DNA of 64,000 bases from Bidens hawaiensis (lineage: Eukaryota; Streptophyta; Magnoliopsida; Asterales; Asteraceae): assembly GCA_021521415.1 (NCBI GenBank), contig JAIQDT010003879.1, positions 124,001 through 188,000 of the forward strand, given 5' to 3'. The number at the start of each line of letters is the position of its first letter. Position 1 is the stretch's first letter. Under the pieces are notes generated by a model. It saw only the letters and a program-made list of their open reading frames with translations, had not been told where the DNA came from and did not search any database. A program made the translations under genes and the position numbers. Below are positions 45,413 to 56,353 of this stretch, one piece after another.

Positions 45413-46790
45413 GGGGAGATTTCAAATGAGAACCCCTTTGAGTTTTAAGAACTCGAAAGAACTCAGTGTAACGATTTTTTTTTCGAATTTTTTTTACATA
45501 TGCGTAATATATGTAAGTTACATACAAGTAAAAAAATTACATAATTTTTTACACACCGAGCCGACATTTTACACATGTGTAACGGACGTAAAAGTTAGTG
45601 TAACCATTTACATCTTTATTCTCTCTCCTACTTTGACTTTTTTGTCAGATTTAATCTCAACCACATATTCCAATCCACCTAATTAAATGTGTGGCCTAGA
45701 ATTGAGTTCTTAAGTTCTTACAACTCTAACATGGTTCTCAGAAGATCCCTCCCCTATATATATTTATACACACACACTCTATAATTGCGTTTTCAGACTT
45801 TCCTTAATAACATTTTTAAGTTGGTTACTTTTAATTGTTTTATAAAAAGTTGGGTTATAATATATCTTAGTCACATTAATAAGTTACACACGTTTCGAGA
45901 AATATCCAAAACAAACCAAAACGAGTTTAAGCTAGTGGTTCGTTTTAAGTCGGACCCGAATTCAACTTTTGGTTGGGTTCGTCTCTGACATGGTAAAAAT
46001 ATTATATTTCAGAAAGTGAGATGAAAGGAATTAGTTTTATATGTTGGATAAATAAAATGACTAAACAGAACCAAATAAATAAATAAGCAAGTCAAGTTCG
46101 TTTTTGATGAACTAACACTAATGTTAACTTAATTTTAATATAACATTAAGTTCTAAACGACCCGAACACACAGAAAATACAAGCATGATATACCAGGAAG
46201 AACTTAGATAATAAAAGAAGAAATCTTGAACTTTACGATTTGACTTCATGAAATCAAAGTAGGTAAAAATCACCAAAATGAGAGATTCACAACAATCTTT
46301 TTGTAAATTGAGTTGTGAGAAAATGAGAAGGAATGGAGCTCTATTTATAAGTGAATTGAGCTAGAGGTGTTTCAATTGGATTAAATTGGTCAAAATTTTT
46401 AATGGATCATGAATATCATTCAAAGCTTGTAATTGATAATAAAAATTAAGTTTTAACATAAAAATAATGGTCAAGAATTATTTTTAATATCATAAAATGG
46501 AATCATGAAATAGTATACGATTAAATTTGGTCTTGAATCAGATTAATTGAACAATTTGTATAACACGATTAAAGTTAGTGACATGAAACGGAACTTACGA
46601 TCGGTTAAAAGTATAAATTGCATAAGTAAAATAAAGATATAAAATACATGAAAATGAAACTTGGTATTTATTTATAACATTGCAATAACATTATTAATAA
46701 TTATATAAATTATAAATTAAAAATAAAAGAAAAATCAGAGAAATTTTAAAACGGGTTGGGTTTCGGGTTTGAAATTTAACGAATGTTACA
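44502..46790 (-). repeat. 3' LTR of the Tekay-like element, 2,289 bp
   Basis: Begins TGTAACACCCCGGGCTTAAG and ends AACGAATGTTACA. It contains MITE family 1 copy 2 and a TG microsatellite (45,380-45,408). Homologous to 54,043-54,345 plus 60,640-62,205. Confidence 0.85.
45412..45755 (-). mobile_element. MITE family 1, copy 2 (344 bp, inverted)
   Basis: Reverse-complement relative of 32,575-32,919: starts AGGGGAGATTTCAAATGAG, ends GATCCCTCCCCT. Absent from the sister LTR at the same position, so it inserted after the LTRs were made or was lost there. Confidence 0.8.
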
Positions 46791-46900
46791 GGATTCACAA
46801 CTTTTAGAAATGTCGTCCTAAAATTAAAATAAAAATAAAATTAAAAAAAAGAAGAAGAAAACAACTACTACATGGAGAAAATACGTAATTAAATAAAAAC
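46791..46900 (-). other. 3' untranslated end of the Tekay-like element
   Basis: Minus-strand GGACGACATTTCTAAAAG lies about 10 bases before the LTR. No coding. Confidence 0.5.
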
Positions 46901-47484
46901 GGTATATTGGTTTTTATTAATCCCAACTATCGTCTTTTGGTTACTACCAGTCCCAACTAACGAATTGGCTGCTGACGGTCCCAAATTTTAACGTATTTGT
47001 TCATAACGGTCCGTGACTAACAGAATCCTAACATCGTTTGTTTTAAGTCACCGGAAAAGCGTTTTTTGGCGGAAAACTCAAATTTTTTCTCAAAAACTTA
47101 GCATTTTCGTCCCAAACATCTTGGTAACTTTATTTCGGACCTTTATGAACCTTTTTCTAGTAAAAACCCCAATTATTGAGATCATCGGAAACCCTGGAAT
47201 CATCACCAAAATCGGTTGATGGTGCTTAAGTGGTGGTAGTTTGTTGGCGGTGAGTCAATTGGTGGTGGTTGTAGTGTTCAAGTGGTATTTTTCGGCAACA
47301 AATTTTACTTTTTAGGCGAAAATCGTTTTTCCGACGCCCTGAAACTAATGTCTTTAGGAGTCTGTTAGTCGCGGATCATTAAGAACAAATACGTTAAAAG
47401 TTGGGACCGTCAGTAGCCAATTCATTAGTTGGGACCGGCACTGACAAAAAGGCAATAGTTGGGATTAAGAAAAACCAATATACC
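46901..47484. mobile_element. MULE-like MITE with ~125-bp inverted repeats (584 bp)
   Basis: Both ends read GGTATATTGGTTTTT on opposite strands. The arms share AATCCCAACTA, GTCCCAACTAAYGAATTGGC and TTAACGTATTTGTTC. Very long arms suggest the Mutator superfamily, but a clean 9-bp TSD is not visible in the AT-rich flanks. No transposase. Confidence 0.75.
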
Positions 47485-48798
47485 TAAATAAATTAAATAA
47501 AAATAACACCAATTTTTGAATGGCCTGAAAGACGCCACAAATAAGAAATATGCCAAGAATACTTATAGATATGATGTACCAGCGACGTATCCACCATGCC
47601 CTTTATCATACTGCATTTGCCCCATTTTCCGAAGTCATTCCAAGTTCCGAGTTATTGCACGCAACCGTGCTTATTTTGTTTTTCACGGGAGGACTTTGAT
47701 AATTAAGTGTCGACTCATAGTTAACTTTATCGTCGGATGGTCCACATAATCTGTCCCATTGTGTGGGGTTTAATACATAATAATAAATAAAATATATTCT
47801 TATATGAAAACATGGAAATTAAGAACAATGAAATATAAGGAACAAAATTAACAAAATATATAAGCAAACCCTTGAGGTCAAGGATAACACGAAAATATTA
47901 GGTCAAAACAAATAAATGAAACCATTGAAGTTTAAACAAAATAAATGATGCTATTAAAGTTTAAAACGAAATAAGCGAGATTCTAGAGTAACCAAAAATG
48001 ATAAGAATAGACTGAAAATATCAAGATCATGAACATCACAATAGTTAGATGAAATATTGGAGTTGAGAATAATGGGTCAAATAGAACATTGAGGTAACAA
48101 AATATAAACACGTAAGTCGATAAAGCGTTGGGTTTGAGAATAAAATAGATAGACGGAACTTTGATGTCAAAATAAAATTGATAGACAAAACTTTGATGAC
48201 ATGCTAAACAAATGAAAATTTCAAATAAAATAAAACATCAATGTGAATAAATGCAACATTGAGATTAAGAATAACAAAGTAAATAATTGAAACTTCGAGA
48301 TCAAAGTAAAATGTTGGTCTCGAATTGATGAAACATTGAGATCAAGGATAACAAGATGATTCAAACATTGAGCGGAAAGAGAACCAAACAAATAACCAAA
48401 ACAATTTGTTTAATAAACTTATAAACCCAACTTGTACGCATGACTTTTATTAGAGAGCTATAAACACAGCCATGGTTTTAAGTAAACGAATCCATTCAGA
48501 GGTAACCGGTTTTATATAGTCAATATAGGAATACGGTTTCTAGTAGATAAGTATGTACACAACCATGTTCATAGTCCCAATTTTCACTAAACGATTACGT
48601 ATATGGGAATTCGGTCATATACCGAGATATTGAGATAACAAAAGTAAACCGATTCAATAATGAAACTATGTGCAATAAATAATGCATGTATTGTGTGTGT
48701 CGTGCTTCGGAGTAAATAACAACGAAAATAGCTCAACACTCAATAAATAACCAAACATAAATCTAAATTTCATAAACAACCTTCAAAAGAAATAAATA
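47485..48798. other. Interior of the Tekay-like element, no gene recognised
   Basis: Contains many loosely repeated GAAACATTGAGRTCAAGGATAACAAG-like phrases around 47,875-48,400, a diverged short-period repeat. A 77-codon plus ORF at 47,516-47,749 has no domain I recognise. Confidence 0.4.
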
Positions 48799-49310
48799 TG
48801 AGAATACTCAACGAGCCTAATGGATCTAGTTCATATGAGTACCGACATGTGATTCGAATGTATACGGTTAAATGATTACAATTAGGATGAAGGTTATACT
48901 ATTAGTGTGTGTAGTGTATATGTCTGGAGATAGTTTGGCAGAGTAACAGTGTAAATAATAAATCAGGAATTCTCATTGCGTTATGAATAATGTACAGGCC
49001 TATTTATAGGAGATGAGCTCATACGTTGAACATACCTTAACGAATGACTCATTTGTTACATTACGAATGACCTACAAGCATTTGTCCCTATTACATTAAC
49101 ATGAATAGCCTCCATTCGTTATCACATTCGTTATTCTTGGATAACGAATGTGATTTACATTACATGAATAGACACATTCATTATGGGATAACGAATGTGC
49201 CTTACATTTAGGCGAATGAGCAGTTTACATTAATTACCAAAATGCCCTTGATACATTAAACTAATATAATAATCATTATAAAGACAGAGACGTCGAATCA
49301 TGTATCAACA
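48799..49310 (-). repeat. Solo LTR of the TAACGAATG family, 512 bp
   Basis: The minus strand begins TGTTGATACATGATTCGACG and ends TATTCTCA. AAATA on both sides (48,794-48,798 and 49,311-49,315) is a perfect TSD, so this is a solo LTR left by recombination. It contains paired CATTCGTTA/TAACGAATG words, then CCTATAAATAGG as the TATA box. Confidence 0.9.
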
Positions 49311-49791
49311 AAATACATAGAATTATTTCGATTATATTCAAATAGAATTATATACAAAAAAATATTCATGAAGAAGAATGAAAGAAAATCAAAATGGAAC
49401 TTGCGATGCTTGTTTTCTCGAAGGTGTGTTTGTGGTATGAAAGTTAGTGTGGGGGCAGTGCCATGATTTCTTAACCAAAACTCTTGGCTTTGACAAAGAA
49501 CAGAAATATGATTTTTGAGATTCGTTTTAGTTTGCGAAAATAAGTTGCAAAAACATGATGATTTATAACTCAAAGTTATTTTTTTTCTTTATGATATACA
49601 AAAAATCCTTAGTTGGTGCTAAACCTTACGAAACTTTATGAATTCTTAACGTAAAATAAAGATTTTCTTTTGGGCGTGTAGGAAATAGAGGATTGCTAGA
49701 TAAAATGACTTGTTGTAAAAAATAGCCTCAAAGGGTTTAGGACTTGTTTGAAGCAAAATATTTTATTTTATTTTAAAGATTAACATTGAAA

Positions 49792-49841
<50 letters not shown>

Positions 49842-51109
49842 CAACAGTAGTAGTAGTAGCAGTAGTAGTAGTAGTAATTATAATGATAATAATAATAATA
49901 AACCATTTGATTTAACTTAAGTATTTTTGAAGAAAATCAACATGATTTAATATTTATTAATTAAATAATTATTTAAAATCATCGAGGATAGGTGTTCATA
50001 AAAAATGATGAATGTGGAAAGTACGCATGGTTTTTTTTTTTTTTTTAAATAGGCATGATTGATGAGTATGAAGGGACTAAGTATTGATGCCAGAAAACGA
50101 ATAAACTTTAAGTGGACAAGGGATACGGGTTAAGGTATTGTATAGTGGAAACAAGTTAGGCCTTTCCGAGTATCACGGGTTTGTTGGGTTGGTGTGGGTT
50201 GTAGGCTCGAAGCGCGAGCATATGATTGGAGTAAAGGGTTGAGTAACGACATAGTTTTTGCGTTTCATTTTGTCGTTGGTGTGGGTTTTGACAAATTTTT
50301 GGTTATCATGGTCGGGATAACAGCGGTCAATTGCTTGATAATCTAGGTTGTCATTTTGAAGGTTGACTTCGAGGAAAATGGGAAGGCATGCTACAAAGCG
50401 TGAAGGACTTGCGTGACATGGAACGTAAATATGAAATTCGTATTAATGACCAAAAGAAACATTACATGAAACATTCCTAAAAATCGGAATCAATCTATAT
50501 AAATCATAATAATAAATAATGATATAAAATCGCATGAAATAAAATTGAAATCGAAATTGAAATGTGCATGAAGCACCATGTGTTTTCACATTTCAATAAC
50601 AATTTCATAAGTTTCCGAAAAACCATATGGAAACTATATCAAATTTGAAATTAGAATATTCATGAACCACCATCGATCTTCTTATCCCAATACAAAATTA
50701 AATTAAGGAGTGAAGTCGAATTGAAAATCGAGTGTTCATGTACCACCATGAATTTTTGAATTTTCAATTAAAACCATAAGAATAAATGAATATATACATA
50801 TAAAGAAAACGAATTAAACTCGATTATTCATGTATCACCGTGACTTTTTGAATTTTCAATCAAACCACAATAATAAATAGATATATTAAATTATTAATAA
50901 AGAAAACAAATTGAAATTCGACTACTAGTGTATCACTATGAATTTTTGAATTTTCATAAAACCACAATATAAACAAATGAGCCTTTGGAATCATATGTTG
51001 CATGAACCACCATGACTTGTATGTAATTTTAAGAGTAGGAGTGCAACCATTTTCTATTCACAAAGGAAAATGGTCATATTTTATAGCTTAAAGTTGTGGT
51101 TCGTATGAC
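49311..51109. other. Interior of the Tekay-like element, repeats but no gene
   Basis: Holds an AAT/AGT microsatellite (about 49,790-49,880) and, at 50,550-50,990, four or five diverged copies of a roughly 110-bp unit built on CATGNACCACCATGAATTTT and TTGAATTTTCA. The 91-codon minus ORF at 49,298-49,573 overlaps the solo LTR and has no domain I recognise. Confidence 0.45.
49793..49880. repeat. AAT then AGT trinucleotide microsatellite
   Basis: ATA ATA repeats pass into AAC and then GTA/GCA repeats, followed by more AAT units to about 49,901. Confidence 0.9.
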
Positions 51110-51492
51110 GCTTGTGTAAGACCCCGCACCCGGGTGCCCTACACTGGATGTTGGATTTGCTCATAAACACAGTTCTAAATATCAAAGTGAATTAAAACTT
51201 TTCATGAAATACATAACCTTCAACGTGTCTTACAAAATAAAAACATAAAAAAAATGCAACATCATAACATTTCCATTAGAGATGACAGCCTCTTCAATCC
51301 ATGCCATGTGTTACCCTCAAGACAACTGCTTCATCCTATTTGTCTACGTGCATACTAAAGTCAGCTACACTGAGTGAATTCTAGTTAATCAGGCAACATA
51401 AATTACATTCACATGCTTACATATATGTATCCAAAGATACATATTACATACTTAACCTGTTTACTTTTCTTTCGTAAATTCATACATAAAAT

Positions 51493-52004
51493 CAGGGGTG
51501 CAAATAAGCCGAGCTACTCGAGATCGGCTCGTTAAAAAGCTCGATCGAGCTGAGCTTAATCGAGCCCAAGCCTGAGCTCGAGCCTAAAAATAAGCTCGTT
51601 TATTCAACTAGCCCGAGCTCGAGCTTCACTTATCGAGCTCGAGCCGGCTTGCGAGCCTAAACGAGCCTATCATTTATATAATTTTTTAAAATATGTATTT
51701 AATAGTTACTAATTAATATATATAATGTTAAGGAAAAAATAAATAAAAATAATTAAATAATATATATTATTTTGTACATAAAATTATAATAGAAAAAAAT
51801 ATATAAAAATATTTATAATTATATAAAAAATAGTTGATATATAGTAAACGAGCCGAGCTCGAGCTTGAAAATCTACTCACGAACCGAGCTTGAGCTTTGA
51901 AAATATAGCTCGAAACGAGCTGAGCTCGAGCTCGAGCTCTGTGTAAGCTAAACGAGCCGAGCTCGAGCCTAGTCGAGCTCGGGCTCGGCTCTTTTGCACC
52001 CTTA
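51493..52004. mobile_element. hAT-like non-autonomous element built of GAGCTCGAGC palindromes
   Basis: The ends read CAGGGGTGCAAATAAGCCGAG and CTCTTTTGCACCCTTA. CATAAAAT on both sides (51,485-51,492 and 52,005-52,012) is a perfect 8-bp TSD, typical of hAT. If the ends are drawn three bases inward, the direct repeat becomes 11 bp and a Mutator origin is possible. Both subterminal regions are packed with GAGCTCGAGC / CGAGCCGAGC units; the centre is AT-rich. No coding. Confidence 0.82.
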
Positions 52005-52139
52005 CATAAAATCAGACTTTCATATTTCCATACTTGTATACTTTCATACTTTCACACTTTTATACTTTCATACTTTCATACTTTCTTGTTTTAATTTACT
52101 TAATACATACTTAGCTATTTCTACATTTTAAAGATCCTT

Positions 52140-52310
52140 TCGCCCTATAACCTCTCAAATATTATAAGGGTCTAGTCATATCCTAACAGATATTATAAGG
52201 GTCTAGTCCCTATCCTCTCATATATTATGAGGGTATAGTCCCTATCCTCTCATATATTATTAGGGTCCGGTCCCTATCCTCTCAGATACTATTAGAGTTT
52301 GGTCCCTCCT
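52140..52310. repeat. Tandem repeat, ~42-bp unit
   Basis: Four diverged copies of TATTATRAGGGTCTAGTCCC followed by TATCCTCTCA. Confidence 0.75.
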
Positions 52311-52639
52311 TTCCATATACCATACAACCATACATACGTTGCCATACATACATTTTTTTATATAAATAATTATATATCTATATAAATATTCTTAGCCATT
52401 CTCTATTCATACAACATTCACATAGCATACACTTACTAGTTAAAGTAAGTTTATTAACTTATCACATTGAGTATGAATACAGCCCCGAAAACATAATAGA
52501 GAAAAGGGGCAAGAAAGTCACCTGGATCCTACTTCTTTCTGAGCTATTGGTAACACCTTACCTCATCTGAGTACGACTACTGTTTAACAAATATATGTGT
52601 TAATTACTACTTAACTGACTAATCAGCCTAACTGTTAAG

Positions 52640-52985
52640 CACATCAAATCGCATTCACATTTCTGGAATCGCTATAGCATAGGCATGGAACATAATCGCA
52701 TTCACATTAAACTTAATCTCATTCGGATGAAACTAGATCGCAGTCGCATAACCTTCAAGATCGCAATCGCATATTAGAGGAATCACAATCACATGTCATG
52801 ACGGAATCACAATCCAATCGCATATAAAGGGAATTGCAATCTCATGTTTTGACAGAATCGCAATCGCATATCAGGGAATTCGCAATCGCATGTCATGACA
52901 GAATAGAATTCCCATTCTAGTTAATCGCAATCGCAATCGCATTCCGCCAATCGCAATGCCAATCGCATTACTATTTAATGCGATT
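52640..52985. repeat. AATCGCA short-period repeat
   Basis: Many AATCGCAATCGCAT phrases, often followed by GTCATGACAGAATC. Lies inside the solo LTR. Confidence 0.75.
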
Positions 52986-53547
52986 CTGGTCCTTACTATT
53001 TGAGTAGAAGCTCATTTTACTGTTTCAGTTTTTTCTACAACCAGGTCTAATAATTTGGGTTCCTTTATGTTTTTACTATTTGTTAGAGTCCGATTTACCA
53101 TTCCACCAAGTTTCATGGCAAACCGACCTAAATACCTAACCTTTTAACTAAAACATACCTTTTAGATTCGGTCCGGTTTCATTTCGGCTGTGGTTCGAAT
53201 TAGAGTGATGATCTAGGTGTGTTCCTTGTTGTTTGATGAAGATTGATTCACGAAACACCTTGGTTCGTCTCGAATTTCGGATCTGGAATGAAAAGAGTGT
53301 TTGTGTGTGTTTTGAGTATGTGGAGGAAAAAATGGAAATGAGAGAGTTAGGGTTTTGGGAGAGGTTTAAGTGTTTATATAGTCCAATCCCATGGACCTTG
53401 AGCCAATAATCATTCCCTAATCCATCTTTTATCTCCAAGCCTACAACCCAACTTATCATTATTTAATTACCATTAAATAATTACGCATAAGTAAACAAAG
53501 AGAATTCCTTTATTTATTATTTCTCAAAAGTCGGATGTTACAGTTTG

Positions 53548-54026
53548 ATGTTGTATGCTTTGGCCTAATAAATTCTAGCACCATTTTCGAACCCTCCAAG
53601 TAAGCAACCAGATCCCGCGGCATATTCAGATTTTTACGCATTGCTTATCCTTAGGTTTAAGAACCTTGTTGTCAAGGGTCTAAAAACAAGTGTGTCCCTC
53701 TTCCATCACTACATAACCGTAATGTAAAACAATCTTTAAGGAGAGCGAAAAATCAGAATATCGAAACACAATTTTTAATAGAAAAATTACAAAATCATCA
53801 AAAAAATATCCAAAATATTATAAAATGGTATAGGCATAAGCCTTAAAATTCGTGTGTGAATTTGTGTACGTGCGATGTTATAAAATATTATAAATATACT
53901 TGAAACGTATGAACAATCTTAAACTATGCGGGCACATAACACATAGGGTATACATACAGTTGGGACCCTAAAAATAAACTATAACTATACTAGGTCATTA
54001 CATCTAACCACCTATCTTATAGTCAT
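53548..54026 (-). other. 5' leader of the Tekay-like element
   Basis: No gene seen. Reading from the PBS leftwards there is no ATG-started ORF of note. Confidence 0.4.
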
Positions 54027-54042
54027 GGTTCTGATAACAATC
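54027..54042 (-). other. Primer-binding site of the Tekay-like element
   Basis: The minus strand reads GATTGTTATCAGAACC, a two-base variant of ATTGGTATCAGAGCC, directly after the LTR end TGTTACA. It gives the element's orientation. Confidence 0.7.
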
Positions 54043-54369
54043 TGTAACATCCCAACTTTAAGCAGAATACGCTAGGGTGCAATGTATAGATCACTCATAA
54101 GCTCATAATACTATTATATTGAAAATATATTTATTTATTCCATAATTTCGCAAGTACACAAATTTTTCAATAATAAGGTAAATATCATCACATCGAAATG
54201 AAACAACAACTATTCATTTAAATAAAACCTAAGGTCGATCTAGTTTTCTTGTCCTTGCATTTCATCGGATTAAACATGCAACACGTGTAAAATAATATAG
54301 TTTTGTCAACAACACATGTTGGTGAGATTTTATAGGTTTTTGCATATATATATATATATATATATATAT
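54043..54369 (-). repeat. 5' LTR of the Tekay-like element, inner segment, ending in a TA microsatellite
   Basis: Matches 44,502-44,815 and then breaks off in a (TA)n run at 54,344-54,369. The LTR resumes at about 60,640. Confidence 0.85.
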
Positions 54370-54583
54370 AGGGGAAGTTAACGTACAAATAAAATTAATG
54401 TGCTACACGTGAGAATCAAGTAGAGTAATTATATATACAAGTAGAGTAATTGTGTAATTACATCATAAAGTAATTACGTAACTCTATGATGTAATTACAT
54501 AATTACTCTACTTGTATATATAATTACTCTACTTGATTCTCACGTTTAGCATATTAATTTCATTTGTATTTGATCCAAACCCT
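54370..54583. mobile_element. Foldback MITE family 2 (214 bp)
   Basis: Almost the whole element is one inverted repeat: both arms contain CGTGAGAATCAAGTAGAG and ATTATATATACAAGTAGAG. The ends are AGGGGAAG and AACCCT inside TA repeats. Confidence 0.87.
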
Positions 54584-54601
54584 ATATATATATATATATA
54601 T

Positions 54602-54941
54602 ATGGGAGGGATATTTTGAGAACCATGTTGAGTTTTAAGAATTTAAGAACTCCATTTTGGCAACATTTAATTAAATGGATTAGATTATGTGGTTGAGATT
54701 AAATCTGATTTAAAAGTTAAAGTAGAAGAGATAATAACGATGTTAGTGATTACACTAATTTTTACGTTCGTTACACATATGTAAAAAGTCGACTCGGTAT
54801 GTAAAAAATTCAGAAATTTTTTTACATATATCTATCCTACGTATATTACACATGTGTACAAAAAATTCAAAAATTTTTTTTTTACATTTAGTTCTTTCGA
54901 GTTCTTAAAACTCAAAGTGCTTCTCATTTGAAATCTCCCAT
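54602..54941 (+). mobile_element. MITE family 1, copy 3 (340 bp)
   Basis: Starts ATGGGAGGGATATTTTGAG and ends TTTGAAATCTCCCAT, in the same orientation as 32,575-32,919. The outermost base pair has changed in both ends in a complementary way. Confidence 0.8.
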
Positions 54942-54942
54942 G

Positions 54943-54975
<33 letters not shown>

Positions 54976-55665
54976 AGGGAGAGTATCAAGAGAAAACTCA
55001 TCTTTAGAGAGAAAACTTAAAAACTCTTAAAGAATTATTTTTAATTAAAAAAATATTTTCAAATTTCTGTTTTTGCCATTATTCTTATATTTTGTTACCA
55101 TTCACTCGAAAAAAATAACAAATAAAAAAAATAAATGTTGTAATTCACATACGCATTGCTATGCGATACTGTTGTGTTACATATGTGTATTACTATGTAT
55201 TTTTATGTTCAATAGGGTTTAATTGCATATATTCAATATTTGTATATTGTATATATATGCAATAGTGTTGTACTATGTGCAAAAGAAATAAAAAAATAAA
55301 AATAAAAGTCGATGTAGTGCATATGTGCGTTAATTTTGTATTACACGTACGTACTAATGTGTATTTGATGTGCGTATTAGTCTTATATTGCATATATACA
55401 AATACGTGGAATAATGTTATATTCTATGCAGCACAATACTTTTGCATATATGCAGTGCATGTGTACACATGTGCACTACACCAATGAGGTTACCGACAAG
55501 TAGTTTTTGTTTTATTTTCTTTTTTTTTTTGGGAACAATAACAACATATAAGAATAATGAAGAAAAAAGAAACTACAAAAAAAATGTAAAAAAAAAAGTT
55601 AAAAATAATTCTTTAATAGTTTTTATGTTTTCACTTTAAGATAAGTTTTCATTTGATCCCACCCT
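54976..55665. mobile_element. MITE family 3 with ~65-bp inverted repeats (690 bp)
   Basis: The left arm starts AGGGAGAGTATCAAGAGAAAAC; the right arm, inverted, starts AAGGGTGGGATCAAATGAAAAC. Both continue AAAACTYTTAAAGAATTATT. The centre is AT-rich with TGTGCATA-type repeats; its short ORFs are not gene-like. Confidence 0.8.
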
Positions 55666-55816
55666 TATACATGTAGCACTTCGGATTTTTCATATTCATA
55701 ACCGTAATCGTTTACCCAACCCGGGAATATAAACAGGGTATTTTGTATTAGTAAAAACTTGTATTTAACTTGGTTTAACATAGTTTATTATTTCATAGCT
55801 TTCAATCATGCGAAAA
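55666..55816. other. Unassigned spacer
   Basis: 150 bp with no element end that I can place. Confidence 0.3.
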
Positions 55817-56338
55817 TGTTGATACATGATTCGACGTCTCGGCTTTATATTGATTATTATATTATATTAATGTATTAAGTGTATTTTGGTAATTAATATA
55901 TTGCACATTCGCCTAATTGTAAGGCTCATTCGTTACCGTGTAACGAGTGAGTCCATTCGCATAATGCAAGTCACATTCGTTATCCCTGCATAACGAATGC
56001 GATAGCGAATGTAGGCTATTCGTTTAATGCATGTGTAACGAATGACTCAGAGTCATTCGCCTATGTTAATGTAACAAATGAGTCATTCATTAAGGTATGC
56101 TTTAATGAATGAGCTCGTCTCCTATACATATCTTGTACATTATTCTAAGTTTAATGAGAATTTTCCTAATTGTATTACCATACCATTACTTTGCCAAATT
56201 CTCTCTAGCTACACTACACACTAACTGTAACCAATTCATCCTAATTGTGATCCACCTAATCGTAATGAATCTGAATCACACGTTGTTATCGAAGAACTAG
56301 ATCCTTCAAGCTCACTAGAGTTCTCTCAATTGGTATCA
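55817..56338 (+). repeat. 5' LTR of E2 (522 bp)
   Basis: Starts TGTTGATACATGATTCGACG, nearly the same as the solo LTR at 48,799-49,310, and ends AGAGTTCTCTCA. Carries CATTCGTTA/TAACGAATG hairpins (about 55,925-56,110) followed by a weak TATA (CTATACATATC). Confidence 0.88.
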
Positions 56339-56353
56339 GAGCCAAAAAGATTC
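56339..56353 (+). other. Primer-binding site of E2
   Basis: ATTGGTATCAGAGCC directly follows the LTR. Confidence 0.93.

Larger units (their letters stand above)
51115..53542. repeat. Solo LTR, Tekay-like, 2,428 bp
   Basis: Starts TGTAAGACCCCGCACCCGG and ends TCGGATGTTACA. GCTTG (51,110-51,114) and GTTTG (53,543-53,547) are a TSD with one mismatch. The start and end resemble the LTRs of the host element but the body differs, so it is another family. It contains a hAT-like insertion and two tandem repeats. Confidence 0.8.

Noticed and set aside
47516..47749. A 77-codon ORF as a gene
   Set aside because: Starts beside a MITE, has no domain I recognise, and is within chance length for this region.
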